Source: Paenibacillus radicis (ex Gao et al. 2016) (GTDB lineage Bacteria > Bacillota > Bacilli > Paenibacillales > Paenibacillaceae). From it: a stretch of DNA of 64,000 bases. Each line of letters starts with the position of its first letter. Position 1 is the first letter of the stretch. Position numbers and translations under genes: made by a program. The notes beneath the pieces were generated by a model. It searched no databases, was not told where the DNA came from, and saw only the letters and a program-made list of their open reading frames with translations. Location: contig NZ_BMHY01000002.1 in the NCBI RefSeq assembly GCF_014641555.1, positions 1 to 64,000 of the forward strand, given 5' to 3'. Of the stretch, positions 34,031 to 43,275 are shown piece after piece.

Positions 34031-35371
34031 ATGGGGAAATATTTTGGAACCGACGGTGTGCGCGGCGTGGCAAACGCCGAGCTTACACCTGAATTAGCTT
34101 ATAAAATTGGCCGCTCTGGAGGCTATGTACTTACTGGACAGGCGGATAAGCCTACGGTTGTAATCGGGCTGGATACGCGGATTTCAGGTCCGATGCTGGA
34201 ATCTGCACTTATCGCAGGCTTGCTGTCCATTGGTGCCAGTGTCGTAAGACTGGGCGTCGTGTCGACACCAGCAGTGGCTTACATTACACGTGAATTGAAG
34301 GCGGATGCAGGCGTTATGATCTCTGCTTCGCATAATCCGGTACAGGATAACGGCATTAAGTTTTTCGGCGGCGACGGCTTCAAGCTGTCGGATGAAACCG
34401 AGCTTGCGATTGAGCAGCTTATCGATGCTGAGACTGATGAACTGCCGCGTCCTGTGGGCGGCGATATTGGCTCTGTATTCACGGATGAGGATGCGAAATA
34501 CCGTTATTTGAACTACCTGAAGACGACGATCAAGGGCGATTTTGCCGGTCTGAAAATCGTACTCGACTGCGCAAACGGCTCCGCATATGAGCTGGCGCCG
34601 AAAGTGTTCGCAGAGCTTGGTGCAACGATTATTACAGTCGGTGCGGAGCCCGACGGACGCAATATCAATGAGGGCGTCGGTTCGACGCATCCGGAATATG
34701 TTCGCGAGCAAGTGCTGGCGTATGGCGCTGATTTGGGCTTGTCCTTCGACGGCGATGCGGACCGTCTAATCGCGATCGACGATCAAGGCGAGGAAGTGGA
34801 CGGTGATTACATTCTGGCGATTTGCGGCGATGCGCTGAAGCGGGCAGGCAAGCTCAACGGTGAGACCGTTGTGACGACCGTTATGGCCAATATCGGTTTC
34901 TTTAAAGCAACGGAGCGAATTGGCTTGAAAACAGCACAAACGGCCGTAGGTGACCGTTACGTCATGGAAGAAATGCGCCGCGGCGGATTCAACCTGGGCG
35001 GCGAGCAGTCCGGCCACGTTATTTTCCTTGATCACAATACGACAGGCGACGGCATTCTGACTGCCTTGCAGCTCGTGGACACGCTTGTTGCGTCGGGCCG
35101 CAAGCTGAGCGAGCTGAAGACGCTGATGAGCAAGTATCCGCAGGTGCTCATTAACGTTCGTGTGGCTGATAAGAGCTTGTACGCAGGCAATGAGGCGATC
35201 GCAGCGGCTGTAGAATCGGTGGAAACGGAGCTTGGCGACAATGGCCGCGTACTCGTTCGTCCATCTGGTACGGAGTCACTGATCCGCGTTATGGCGGAGG
35301 GTCCGGATAAGGACCAGATCGAAGGCTATGTTGCGCGTATCGTTGACGTCGTGAAGCAGCAGCTCGGTTAA
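34031..35371 (+). CDS. glmM: Phosphoglucosamine mutase
   Basis: A 446-residue enzyme converting glucosamine-6-phosphate to glucosamine-1-phosphate on the way to UDP-GlcNAc. The phosphoserine loop ISASHNP has the catalytic Ser at residue 100; the metal loop DGDADR and the phosphate-binding RPSGTES are intact. N terminus [12 protein letters not shown] is typical. The ATG follows AGGAG. In Bacillus GlmM also binds and inhibits CdaA, matching the order cdaA-cdaR-glmM. A terminator follows, so glmS is a separate unit. Confidence 0.97.
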   Translation: MGKYFGTDGVRGVANAELTPELAYKIGRSGGYVLTGQADKPTVVIGLDTRISGPMLESALIAGLLSIGASVVRLGVVSTPAVAYITRELKADAGVMISASHNPVQDNGIKFFGGDGFKLSDETELAIEQLIDAETDELPRPVGGDIGSVFTDEDAKYRYLNYLKTTIKGDFAGLKIVLDCANGSAYELAPKVFAELGATIITVGAEPDGRNINEGVGSTHPEYVREQVLAYGADLGLSFDGDADRLIAIDDQGEEVDGDYILAICGDALKRAGKLNGETVVTTVMANIGFFKATERIGLKTAQTAVGDRYVMEEMRRGGFNLGGEQSGHVIFLDHNTTGDGILTALQLVDTLVASGRKLSELKTLMSKYPQVLINVRVADKSLYAGNEAIAAAVESVETELGDNGRVLVRPSGTESLIRVMAEGPDKDQIEGYVARIVDVVKQQLG

Positions 35372-35410
35372 GTATTAACGGGCAATACCGTTAATGAAGT
35401 GTAGGATGCC

Positions 35411-35442
35411 GCCGCCTTGCCGGGTGCAAGGCGGCTTTTTTC
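35411..35442 (+). terminator. Terminator of glmM
   Basis: GCCGCCTTGC and GCAAGGCGGC pair, then six T. Confidence 0.9.
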
Positions 35443-35620
35443 ACGATGGCGGGAAGTGCTTTAAGACTACGTAAAACGGACTGCAGCCCTGTTTTTATGG
35501 ACATGTTCGTTAGTGGGCGCCAAACTAAGCCTAAAGTATAGGTTGCGAAATGAGTCGAAAATGAATATGATAGAACATATCATTCCAGCAGGAAAGCGAG
35601 GACAGAGGTTACAACTTGTA

Positions 35621-35950
35621 AGATAAGCGCCAGAGCTTGCGTGATGAGACGGTTCGATTCTTGAGAATTCGGTTGATGAATCAAGAGAGGGACGTCCATA
35701 CGGGAAGCTGACGAGGTGAAGGTGTTCGAAATTTCGGCGGGGACCTTCCGGTTATTGCAGACCAATCGAAAGCCGACAAGCAAAAGAATTGGGCGACCGA
35801 TTCCACAAACTTGCGGCAGGCTGCTCCATAGTTTTTTATTTGAGGAAGACAACATTAGCTCCCGTATGTCTACGATGCCGCTTGCGAAGCGGGCATGGGC
35901 AGAAGGGTTGCGCATTGCAGATGCAGACTTGCATAATAATGACAACCGAA
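35621..35950 (+). ncRNA. glmS ribozyme (glucosamine-6-phosphate-activated)
   Basis: A self-cleaving RNA in the glmS leader. AGCGCCAGAGC at 35626-35636 carries the cleavage site, predicted between A35626 and G35627. The conserved core follows at 35705-35745, including GCTGACGAGG, TCGAAATTTCGGCGGGG and the matching ACCTTCC. The P1 arm (35633-35710) is long, about 75 nt, with an apical GATTC/GAATC hairpin. CGGTT at 35749-35753 can pair with AACCG at 35944-35948 as a possible P3, which sets the approximate 3' limit. Glucosamine-6-phosphate acts as cofactor, so product excess cuts and destabilises the glmS mRNA. The 3' boundary is uncertain. Confidence 0.88.
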
Positions 35951-36020
35951 TAGCGCTTGTGCTGCGCATAAGCTGGCATCCGTACGGGTAATCATACCGA
36001 TAACGGAGGTCTATATAATT

Positions 36021-37853
36021 ATGTGTGGTATTGTTGGATATATTGGTAAACGCGACTCTCAGGATATTTTGATCGAAGGACTTAAGAAGCTGGAGTATCG
36101 TGGTTACGATTCTGCAGGCATTGCTGTATTTACGAGCAACGGCCTGGAAATTTCGAAATCGAAAGGCCGTTTGGCGAATCTGGAGGATAAACTCCGCACG
36201 GTGCCGCTTGCTGGTTCTGTTGGCATCGGTCACACACGCTGGGCGACACACGGCAAACCGTCTGACGTGAACTCGCACCCGCATACCGACAATTCAGCGA
36301 AATTCTCGGTCGTGCACAACGGTATTGTCGAGAACTACCTGGACTTGAAGGATGAGCTGATTGCGAAAGGGCATAACTTCGTATCGGAGACGGATACGGA
36401 AGTTATCTCCCACCTGGTTGCGGATGAGTATGACGGCAACATCGTTGAAGCCGTACAACGTGCGGTAAAACGGATGCGCGGCGCTTACGCGCTGGGCGTT
36501 CTATCTGAATTTGAACCAGAGAAGCTGGTTGCGGTTCGTTTTGCAAGCCCGCTCGTTATCGGGATCGGGGAAGGCGAGAACTTCATTGGCTCTGACATTC
36601 CAGCCATTCTGGAGCATACTCGCAACGTCTATATTCTAAACGACGGTGAAATGGCTGTATTGACACGTGATGCTGTCGAATTGATGACGACCGAAGGCGA
36701 ATTTATTTCCAAGGAAATATATCATGTCGATTGGGACCTCGTCACAGCGGAGAAAGCCGGATTTGATCATTTTATGCTGAAGGAAATTTACGAGCAGCCT
36801 AAAGCGTATCGCGACACCATGCTGGGCCGCATCGCGGACGACGGCAAATCCGTTAACTTGAAAGAGCTGTCGATGACAGCGGATTACATCAAGTCGATTA
36901 ACAAAGTGCATATCGTCGCTTGCGGTACCGCATCTCATGCCGGTATGGTCGGCAAGACGGTTATCGAATCACTGGCTCGCATTCCAGTGGAGACGGATGT
37001 TGCATCCGAATATCGTTACCGTTCGCCAATCATCACCCCGGAAACGCTCGTTATCGTTGTGAGCCAATCAGGCGAAACAGCTGATACACTTGCTGCGCTG
37101 CGTGAAGCGAAACGCAATGGCGCTCGTGTACTCGCGATTACGAACGTAGTTGGCAGTTCCGTTGCCCGCGAAGCGGATGACGTGATCGTAACTTGGGCGG
37201 GTCCTGAAATCGCCGTAGCTTCGACAAAAGCATACACGTCGCAGTTGATCGCATTCTACCTGTTCGGTCTGCACTTGGCAGGAACACTGGGTACGAAGCC
37301 TGAGAGCGAGATCGAAGCGATCATTACGGCAATGCATGATTTGCCAGAGCAAGTAGAAAGCATTCTGGAGCAATCGGCTGTACTGAAGCAAGTAGCGGAG
37401 TCGATCTCCTCGCATAAAAACCTGTTCTTCATCGGCCGCGGTGTCGACTATGCAGTCGCACAAGAAGGCTCGCTGAAGCTCAAAGAAATCTCGTACATTC
37501 ACTCCGAGGCTTACGCGGCAGGCGAGCTGAAGCACGGCACGCTGGCGCTGATCGAGGATGGCATCCCAGTCATCGCACTCGTGACGCAGGAAGAGTTGTA
37601 TGAGAAAACGCTGAGCAACATTAAAGAGGTTAAAGCGCGCGGCGCTCACGTACTGGGTATCGTGAACGAAGGCGCTCAGAAGGAAGTGGGCAAATCCGTA
37701 GATGAGCTGTTCGCGATTCCACGGACGCTGCCTCTGCTGACGCCGGCCCTGTCGGTCGTGCCGCTGCAGCTCCTGAGCTACTACGCCTCGCTCGCGCTTG
37801 GGCATGACGTTGATAAGCCGAGGAATTTGGCGAAGAGTGTTACGGTGGAGTAG
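36021..37853 (+). CDS. glmS: Glutamine--fructose-6-phosphate aminotransferase
   Basis: A 610-residue enzyme making glucosamine-6-phosphate from fructose-6-phosphate and glutamine, first step to peptidoglycan amino sugars. The N-terminal glutaminase starts MCGIVGYIG with the nucleophile Cys2; two SIS domains follow (VACGTASHAGMVGK; SQSGETADTL; FIGRGVDYAVAQEGSLKLKE, in part). The C terminus is the usual DKPRNLAKSVTVE. The ATG follows GGAGG and lies about 70 nt after the ribozyme. Confidence 0.97.
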   Translation: MCGIVGYIGKRDSQDILIEGLKKLEYRGYDSAGIAVFTSNGLEISKSKGRLANLEDKLRTVPLAGSVGIGHTRWATHGKPSDVNSHPHTDNSAKFSVVHNGIVENYLDLKDELIAKGHNFVSETDTEVISHLVADEYDGNIVEAVQRAVKRMRGAYALGVLSEFEPEKLVAVRFASPLVIGIGEGENFIGSDIPAILEHTRNVYILNDGEMAVLTRDAVELMTTEGEFISKEIYHVDWDLVTAEKAGFDHFMLKEIYEQPKAYRDTMLGRIADDGKSVNLKELSMTADYIKSINKVHIVACGTASHAGMVGKTVIESLARIPVETDVASEYRYRSPIITPETLVIVVSQSGETADTLAALREAKRNGARVLAITNVVGSSVAREADDVIVTWAGPEIAVASTKAYTSQLIAFYLFGLHLAGTLGTKPESEIEAIITAMHDLPEQVESILEQSAVLKQVAESISSHKNLFFIGRGVDYAVAQEGSLKLKEISYIHSEAYAAGELKHGTLALIEDGIPVIALVTQEELYEKTLSNIKEVKARGAHVLGIVNEGAQKEVGKSVDELFAIPRTLPLLTPALSVVPLQLLSYYASLALGHDVDKPRNLAKSVTVE

Positions 37854-37901
37854 TGGATAATAAAGTAAGTAACTGATAATAGAAGTCTGTAACTTATCTA
37901 T

Positions 37902-38060
37902 TGGGGCTGTCCAAAAAGGGGAAGCCCGAGTGAGAGAATCCCATAATATGTGCAAAAGAACCTTCAAACCACGAAGAAAGTGGATCTGAAGGTTCTTTTT
38001 ACGTGAATGTTATAAAAAGTGGGGGCTAATTTTTTTGGAACTGCTTTTGGGACAGCCCTT
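37902..38060. mobile_element. MITE-like element with IS1182-type ends
   Basis: GGGCTGTCC at 37904-37912 and its inverse GGACAGCCC at 38050-38058, each continued by AAAAG/CTTTT-type bases, bracket about 150 bp with no coding capacity. Such GGGCTGTCC-AAAAG ends recall IS1182-type transposons. Inside is a strong hairpin with T-tract that now serves as the glmS terminator. No clear target-site duplication is visible. Confidence 0.6.
37955..38001 (+). terminator. Terminator of glmS, inside the MITE-like element
   Basis: AAGAACCTTC and GAAGGTTCTT pair with an inner CCAC/GTGG stem, followed by T. Confidence 0.85.
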
Positions 38061-38485
38061 TTTATTTCAGGGTGTTGTATTTAAAAGTTAATGACCGATG
38101 GAGTACATGTCTAAATGGATTTTAAAGGGTCTTAACAGTTATAGGCTGTAGATGTTCTTAAGATTTAAATTAAGCCTTCTAAGGAGAGTCTAAAACCCTC
38201 AAACAATTAACCTCCTAAATGAAATGTTGTTCAACATACGGGTAGGGATTTTCTGATATATGGTATTATTATGTTTTGCTAAAGACTTAAATACTCTTGT
38301 TATCGAGAGGAGAAACCATTTGAAAAGGAAATAACCATGATCATAGAAATAAAGACAAAAAGCAAAAGCTCTCTTAGGTCTTGGAGCAAGTTAGTCCTCC
38401 TATTCTTTTTGTAAGGGGCAAGATAACATAAAAAACAAATGTTATAATGAGTACAATCTTTTGAAAGAAGCCGAGGAGTGTTGTA
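38061..38485. other. AT-rich gap without recognised gene
   Basis: No coding frame with a ribosome site is seen on either strand apart from short chance frames. No repeat or RNA structure stands out. Confidence 0.5.
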
Positions 38486-38782
38486 ATGGAAGATAATAAG
38501 TATCCAGAGAATTACTTTGAACACTACATTTTTAGTTTTTCTAGTACGAGTCAAACACTAGATAAAACTGGTTTCGAGAATTTAGCAAGGTTGTACATAG
38601 ATATTGAAGGCTCTGACACATTTTCAGAATTGATAAAAGAAATTCAATTGATTAAAGAAAATGATGATTGGTCTTACTTTGAAGAGGTAGCTAGAAATTT
38701 TGAAATAAAGGACTTATCTAATGATAAACTAAAGGAAATGGCTGAAGTAGCAATAAAAGTATCTATAGATATGAACTATTGA
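38486..38782 (+). CDS. Small acidic protein, possible immunity-type, unknown
   Basis: A 98-residue, acidic, soluble protein (ENYFEHYIFSFSSTSQTLDK at the start, in part; then mainly helical, ending VSIDMNY). The ATG follows GAGGAG. Its base composition is more AT-rich than the glm genes before it, suggesting transfer. Size and acidity resemble orphan immunity proteins of toxin systems, but no toxin gene is nearby and I do not recognise a family. Confidence 0.55.
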   Translation: MEDNKYPENYFEHYIFSFSSTSQTLDKTGFENLARLYIDIEGSDTFSELIKEIQLIKENDDWSYFEEVARNFEIKDLSNDKLKEMAEVAIKVSIDMNY

Positions 38783-39136
38783 AATTTTGTGTAAATGGAG
38801 AGTTAGCAGCACTGAGCTAACGGGATGGAAAGTTTATTCGTGCTACACAGTTGTCGACTTTCTGGTGAGCAGGTCTCAGCGCGACAATAACCCGTTTGAC
38901 CACAATAAGCAGTTTACGTTGTAAGACAAAGGTATAATTAATATTGTCTAAATTACATAATTGAGAACAGATGTCTGATCGAAAGCGTGCTTGTCGTTCT
39001 GACTTAAAAGGGAAGAACTGCTGCCATGTGATGATTCCAGAGCCAGGAGATCTGCCTGTTCTGACAACACTGCTGCTACGGGAGATAGGAAGGTGTTAGA
39101 AGAACCGTCATAATTCTAAAGTAAGGAGGTATTCCA
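38783..39136. other. Gap before the LysR gene
   Basis: No gene seen. Base composition changes from AT-rich to mixed here, marking the right edge of the first accessory patch. The LysR gene's ribosome site AAGGAGG is at the end. Confidence 0.5.
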
Positions 39137-40078
39137 ATGACCTTGCAGCAATTGAAGTATATTCTGACCATCGTAAGCTGCGGCTCCATTAGCGAAGCGG
39201 CAAAAAGACTGTTTATTTCGCAGCCGAGCTTGTCCAACGCGGTCAAAGAACTTGAGGCGGAAGCCGGTATCGAAATTTTTCTTCGATCGTCAAAGGGGAT
39301 CGTGCTGTCGAGCGACGGGGCGGAGTTTCTATCCTATGCTAGGCAAGTGGTGGAGCAAGCCGAACTTCTCGAGCAGCGGTACATGAATCGTAAGCCTTCG
39401 AAGAAGCTGTTCTCGATCTCCACACAGCATTACGCCTTCTCTGTGCAGGCATTCGTCGGATTGCTGAAGGAGCTTAATGTGGACGAGTACGAGTGCACGC
39501 TGCGCGAAACGCGTACCTACGAGATTATCGAAGACGTACGGAATATGAAAAGTGAGCTTGGAATCATCTATATGAGTGAATTCAATCGAAAGGTGATTCA
39601 GAAAATATTAAAGGACAACGAGCTGTGGTTTCACCCGCTGTTCCAAGCAGAAGCGCATGTATTCATCAGTGAGGAGCATCCGCTTGCCTCTAAGTCCCTG
39701 CTGGATATCGAAGATTTGGTCGACTACCCTTTCCTGGCCTTCGAACAAGGCGACTACAATTCCTTCTACTTTTCGGAGGAAATTCTAAGCACCAGAACGA
39801 ATAAGAAGAAAATACTAGTCAGTGACCGCGCCACGCTATTCAACCTGCTGATCGGGCTCAATGGATACACGATTAGCTCGGGCGTACTGAATAAGGATCT
39901 TAACGGAGAGCAAATCAAATCCGTAAGGCTTCGTACGGACGAGAGCATACAGGTAGGTTACATCGTGAATCAGAAGGCGAGCTTGAGTCAGCTGGCCGCA
40001 GCCTATGTTCTGAAGCTCAAAACGGTCATTACGGATTTCGGTTATCCGATCATAAAACAAGAGGATGAGCTCGTTTGA
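39137..40078 (+). CDS. LysR family regulator, probable metE activator
   Basis: A 313-residue LTTR. The N-terminal winged helix-turn-helix is complete (LTIVSCGSISEAAKRLFISQPSLSNAVKELE, in part), followed by the effector-binding domain from about residue 90. The ATG follows AAGGAGG. It converges on metE and shares a terminator with it. Pairing with metE suggests it controls methionine synthesis as MetR-type LTTRs do, acting at the palindrome upstream of metE; that link is inferred. Confidence 0.85.
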   Translation: MTLQQLKYILTIVSCGSISEAAKRLFISQPSLSNAVKELEAEAGIEIFLRSSKGIVLSSDGAEFLSYARQVVEQAELLEQRYMNRKPSKKLFSISTQHYAFSVQAFVGLLKELNVDEYECTLRETRTYEIIEDVRNMKSELGIIYMSEFNRKVIQKILKDNELWFHPLFQAEAHVFISEEHPLASKSLLDIEDLVDYPFLAFEQGDYNSFYFSEEILSTRTNKKKILVSDRATLFNLLIGLNGYTISSGVLNKDLNGEQIKSVRLRTDESIQVGYIVNQKASLSQLAAAYVLKLKTVITDFGYPIIKQEDELV

Positions 40079-40091
40079 GCTCATCCTCTTG
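40066..40091. terminator. Bidirectional terminator overlapping the LysR stop
   Basis: AAGAGGATGAGCTC and GAGCTCATCCTCTT form a long stem that includes the LysR stop codon and serves the convergent metE gene as well. Confidence 0.85.
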
Positions 40092-40098
40092 TACGTTA

Positions 40099-42369
40099 TT
40101 ACAGTGTTGCCCGTACTTCTTTAGCTGCTTGAACGAGATTCTTCAAGCTTGCCCACGTTTCTGTAACACCACGAGTTTTCAGTCCGCAGTCCGGGTTAAC
40201 CCACAGCTTGGAGACCTCGATTTTGTCCAGCATGCGATCAAGTCCTTGTTTAAGCTCTTCGACGCTTGGAATACGAGGCGAGTGAATGTCGTATACGCCT
40301 GGTCCGACTTCAGTACGGAAGCCGCATTCGTTAATCGCATCGATGATAGCTAGATCCGAGCGCGACGCTTCGAACGTAATAACATCGGCGTCCATCGCAT
40401 CGATATCGCGAATGATGTCGCTGAACTGGCTGTAGCACATATGGGTATGAATTTGCGTTTCGGCTGTAACACCGCTGTGAACCAGTCTGAAGGCAGGAAT
40501 CGCCCAGCTCAAGTACTCGCTCTGCCAGTCGGAATGACGCAATGGAAGCTTTTCTCTTAATGCCGCTTCGTCGATCTGGATAATTTCGATACCGTTGGCT
40601 TCGAGATCGAGTACTTCGTCACGAATCGCAAGACCGATTTGAAGAGCACTTTCCTTCAGGCTAATATCTTCGCGAGGGAACGACCAGTTGAGGATCGTTA
40701 CCGGACCCGTCAGCATGCCTTTGACCAGCTTGTTAGTACGGCTTTTCGCGAACGCCGAGTATTCTACAGTCATTGGCTTGCTGCGGCTAATGTCGCCCCA
40801 TACGACTGGAGGTTTTACGCAGCGTGTTCCGTAAGATTGTACCCAGGCTTTCTCTGTGAAAATAAAGCCATCCAAGCATTCACCAAAGTATTCGACCATG
40901 TCATTACGCTCGTATTCACCGTGGACGATAACGTCAAGTCCGATTTCTTCCTGTTGTGCGATGCACTCTGCGATTTGGTCAAAGTTGAATTGCTTGTATT
41001 GTTCCTCAGTGATGCTGCCTTTCTTGAAGGCTGCACGGTTTGCACGGACTTCAGCCGTTTGCGGGAACGAACCGATCGTCGTCGTAGGCAGCGCCGGCAA
41101 ATTGAATTTCGCTTTCTGAATGGCTTCCCGCTCAGCGAACGCAGGTAATCTCGTGAAGTCGGCGTCCGTCAAGCCCGCCACTCTCTTTTGTACCGAATTA
41201 TCGTTCGTGAGACGCGATACGGTGAACAGCTTCTCATTCTCCGTATAAAAAGCGGAGGCTTCCGGACTTGCTTGCTCCAGAATCGACTTGAGTTCTGCAA
41301 GCTCGCTCAGCTTTTCTTCTGCGAATGCAAAATATTGCTTATTCGCCGCTGTCAGCTTCGTTTCGTTTTTTATCGTATATGGAACATGAAGCAGAGAGCA
41401 GGATGTGCCGAGCACGACTTGGCTTGCATGCTTGCTGATCTCTTGAATGAGAGCAATCGTCTTTTTATATTGGTTTTTCCAAATGTTCTTGCCGTTAACT
41501 ACACCAGCGAACAGCACTTTGTCGTTTGCGAAGCCATGCTTGCGCACCAGGTCCAAAGACTGCTTGCCCTCTACGAAGTCGATACCGATTCCGTCGAACG
41601 GCAATGTTTGAAGCAATGGATAGCAGTCACGAATGTCTCCGAAATACGTTTGTGCGACAACTTTTACGCTGCCTTTAGCGGAGAGGATGCCGTTATAAAG
41701 CTCAGTGAACAGCGAGATATCTTCAGCAGTCAAATCGGTTACGAGCGCAGGCTCATCCACTTGAAGCCATTCTGCGCCAAGCGTGTTCAATTGGTTCAGA
41801 ACTGCCGTATAAGCTTCGACAATGGCAGGCACGAAATCTTTCGCTGTCTTCGAGCCGGTGAATCTTGCGAGCTTGAGCAGGGTGAATGCGCCAATTAGTA
41901 CGGGCTTGGTTGTGATGCCCAGTTGTTTTGCTTCCGTAAATTCATCGAACAGCTTCGAGCCTTCCAGACGGATGCTTGTCGAATCGTCGATTTCAGGAAC
42001 CATATAGTGATAGTTCGTGTTGAACCATTTTTTCATCGCCAGCGCTTTAACGTCGCCTTTGTCGCCTTGATAGCCTCTCGCCATTGCGAAATACGTCTCC
42101 AGCGGGCTTAGGCCGAGCGCCTGATATCTTTGCGGAACGATTCCAAGCAAGACAGCTGTGTCGAGTAGTCCGTCATAAAAGGAAAACACGTTGGACGGAA
42201 TGAAATCGACGCCGTTCTCCTGCTGAAGCTTCCAGTGTGCCGCTCTAAGCTGAGCCGCCGTTTGCTGCAGTTCCTCTACGGGAAGTACGCCTTTGAAGTA
42301 TTTTTCGGATGCAAATTTAAGTTCTCTAAGCGAGCCAACTCGCGGATAACCGATAATGGATGTTTTCAA
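40099..42369 (-). CDS. metE: Cobalamin-independent methionine synthase
   Basis: A 756-residue enzyme that moves a methyl group from methyltetrahydrofolate-polyglutamate to homocysteine. The N-terminal half begins KTSIIGYPRVGSLRELKFA; the catalytic half has HGEYERNDMVEYFGE, zinc ligands in HTHMCYSQF and NPDCGLKTRG. The start is TTG at 42369 with AAGGAG nine bases before it; the open frame continues upstream to 42429 without support. A promoter and palindrome lie upstream and a LysR gene converges from the other side. Confidence 0.96.
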   Translation of the reverse strand: MKTSIIGYPRVGSLRELKFASEKYFKGVLPVEELQQTAAQLRAAHWKLQQENGVDFIPSNVFSFYDGLLDTAVLLGIVPQRYQALGLSPLETYFAMARGYQGDKGDVKALAMKKWFNTNYHYMVPEIDDSTSIRLEGSKLFDEFTEAKQLGITTKPVLIGAFTLLKLARFTGSKTAKDFVPAIVEAYTAVLNQLNTLGAEWLQVDEPALVTDLTAEDISLFTELYNGILSAKGSVKVVAQTYFGDIRDCYPLLQTLPFDGIGIDFVEGKQSLDLVRKHGFANDKVLFAGVVNGKNIWKNQYKKTIALIQEISKHASQVVLGTSCSLLHVPYTIKNETKLTAANKQYFAFAEEKLSELAELKSILEQASPEASAFYTENEKLFTVSRLTNDNSVQKRVAGLTDADFTRLPAFAEREAIQKAKFNLPALPTTTIGSFPQTAEVRANRAAFKKGSITEEQYKQFNFDQIAECIAQQEEIGLDVIVHGEYERNDMVEYFGECLDGFIFTEKAWVQSYGTRCVKPPVVWGDISRSKPMTVEYSAFAKSRTNKLVKGMLTGPVTILNWSFPREDISLKESALQIGLAIRDEVLDLEANGIEIIQIDEAALREKLPLRHSDWQSEYLSWAIPAFRLVHSGVTAETQIHTHMCYSQFSDIIRDIDAMDADVITFEASRSDLAIIDAINECGFRTEVGPGVYDIHSPRIPSVEELKQGLDRMLDKIEVSKLWVNPDCGLKTRGVTETWASLKNLVQAAKEVRATL

Positions 42370-42402
42370 TTGTAACAGCTCCTTGTGTGATATGTTGTTT
42401 TC

Positions 42403-42429
42403 ATTATAGGGTCTGGAAGGTGCTATCAA
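42403..42429 (-). promoter_or_regulatory. Candidate metE promoter
   Basis: On the minus strand TTGATA (42429-42424) and TATAAT (42408-42403) with a short 15-bp spacer, as expected for an activator-dependent promoter. Confidence 0.55.
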
Positions 42430-42440
42430 TAAATACTTAA

Positions 42441-42462
42441 AAACTATATAGAGATATAGTTT
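42441..42462. promoter_or_regulatory. Palindrome upstream of metE, candidate LysR site
   Basis: AAACTATA-N6-TATAGTTT lies 12 bp upstream of the metE -35 element, the usual position for LTTR activation. Confidence 0.5.
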
Positions 42463-42667
42463 TTTGCTATGGCGACAAACAAAAAACAGTTAGAGCTAAA
42501 AGAATTATTTTTTGGAGAGCTGGTCCGATGATGAATGACATTGTAAAAATCTATTCAAATGAAAAGGCACCGCTCCGCGCCTTTTTTCTTGTATACTTTA
42601 AGTGACACGTCGTAAGGGTGAAGACAGGCAGGAGTAGTAACGAAGTAACAACTAAGGAGCGTACAAT

Positions 42668-42760
42668 ATGGATTCAATATTATTTATTGCAACATGGGCA
42701 ATTGTTGGGATTTTTATTGGTGGGGTAATCGTGCTTATAAAAGCGAAATTCAAGAAATAA
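42668..42760 (+). CDS. 30-residue single-helix membrane peptide
   Basis: Peptide MDSILFIATWAIVGIFIGGV continues IVLIKAKFKK. It is almost entirely one membrane helix with a basic end. The ATG has AAGGAG eight bases upstream and a terminator hairpin with T-tract follows, so it looks like a real small gene. The N-out/C-in orientation follows from the Lys tail. Function unknown; it could be a small regulator of a membrane complex or a toxin-like peptide. Confidence 0.65.
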   Translation: MDSILFIATWAIVGIFIGGVIVLIKAKFKK

Positions 42761-42794
42761 AAGATAAGTCTGCCATAATCCCGCCATCGAAGAT

Positions 42795-42838
42795 AGAGTC
42801 TGGAAAGTATTTGAAATGCTTTCTCGGACTCTTTTTTT
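42795..42838 (+). terminator. Terminator after the 30-residue peptide gene
   Basis: GAGTC-x-GAAAG pairs with CTTTC-x-GACTC, followed by seven T. Confidence 0.75.
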
Positions 42839-42886
42839 TATGGGGATCCTTTTCTACCTTTCAAAAATGACAGCTTAATGTCATGA

Positions 42887-43150
42887 ACTTCAATAGGGAC
42901 TGTCCTTTGCGTTAATTATGGATTATTATCCGTTGGATTATTCTTGCTATCCTTTGTGCCTTACGAAACTGTATCTGAGACCATACTGATGCTCATGGTT
43001 AACTCAGACTTCTTATTCATAACCGTCATTCCATTCATCCTGTTATATAATGGAGAAAGAGGTTTAAGTAACAGATTTGCTAAGTATCTATTCTCCGTCT
43101 TTTATCCTTTGCATTTGTGGATTTTAAAAACAGCGGAATTCATATGGTAG
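42887..43150 (+). pseudogene. C-terminal fragment of a TraX-like membrane protein
   Basis: An open frame after a stop at 42884-42886 encodes about 87 residues ending FILLYNGERGLSNRFAKYLF and SVFYPLHLWILK. The LLYNGxRG and FYPxHLxIL elements match the end of TraX-family membrane proteins, which are normally around 220-250 residues. The N-terminal two thirds are absent and there is no start with a ribosome site, so this is a remnant. TraX acetylates pilin in F plasmid, but chromosomal homologues are of unknown role. Confidence 0.6.
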
Positions 43151-43275
43151 ACAGGTATGGCCTAAAGTCCTGATGAGAATAAATCATTGGGACTTTATTT
43201 ATATCTAGAATGAATTAAGATGTATGTTATGCTTAAAATAATGCGGTAATTCCAACATTAGAAGGGGAGAAAGTT

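Noticed and set aside
35580-36284. Open frames across the glmS leader on both strands (including 35716-35991, plus)
   Set aside because: They run through the ribozyme core, have no ribosome binding sites, and encode no recognisable protein.
38300-38554. 84-codon minus-strand frame overlapping the gene at 38486
   Set aside because: No ribosome site; the plus-strand gene has one and better coding character.
42531-42605. 25-codon plus-strand frame (MMNDIVKIYS...) upstream of the 30-residue peptide
   Set aside because: Poor ribosome site, and the frame runs through a small hairpin; no membrane or other feature supports it.
42370-42667. Possible SAM or T-box riboswitch for metE
   Set aside because: The leader between the likely -10 and the start is only about 30 nt, too short for either, and no conserved core was seen.
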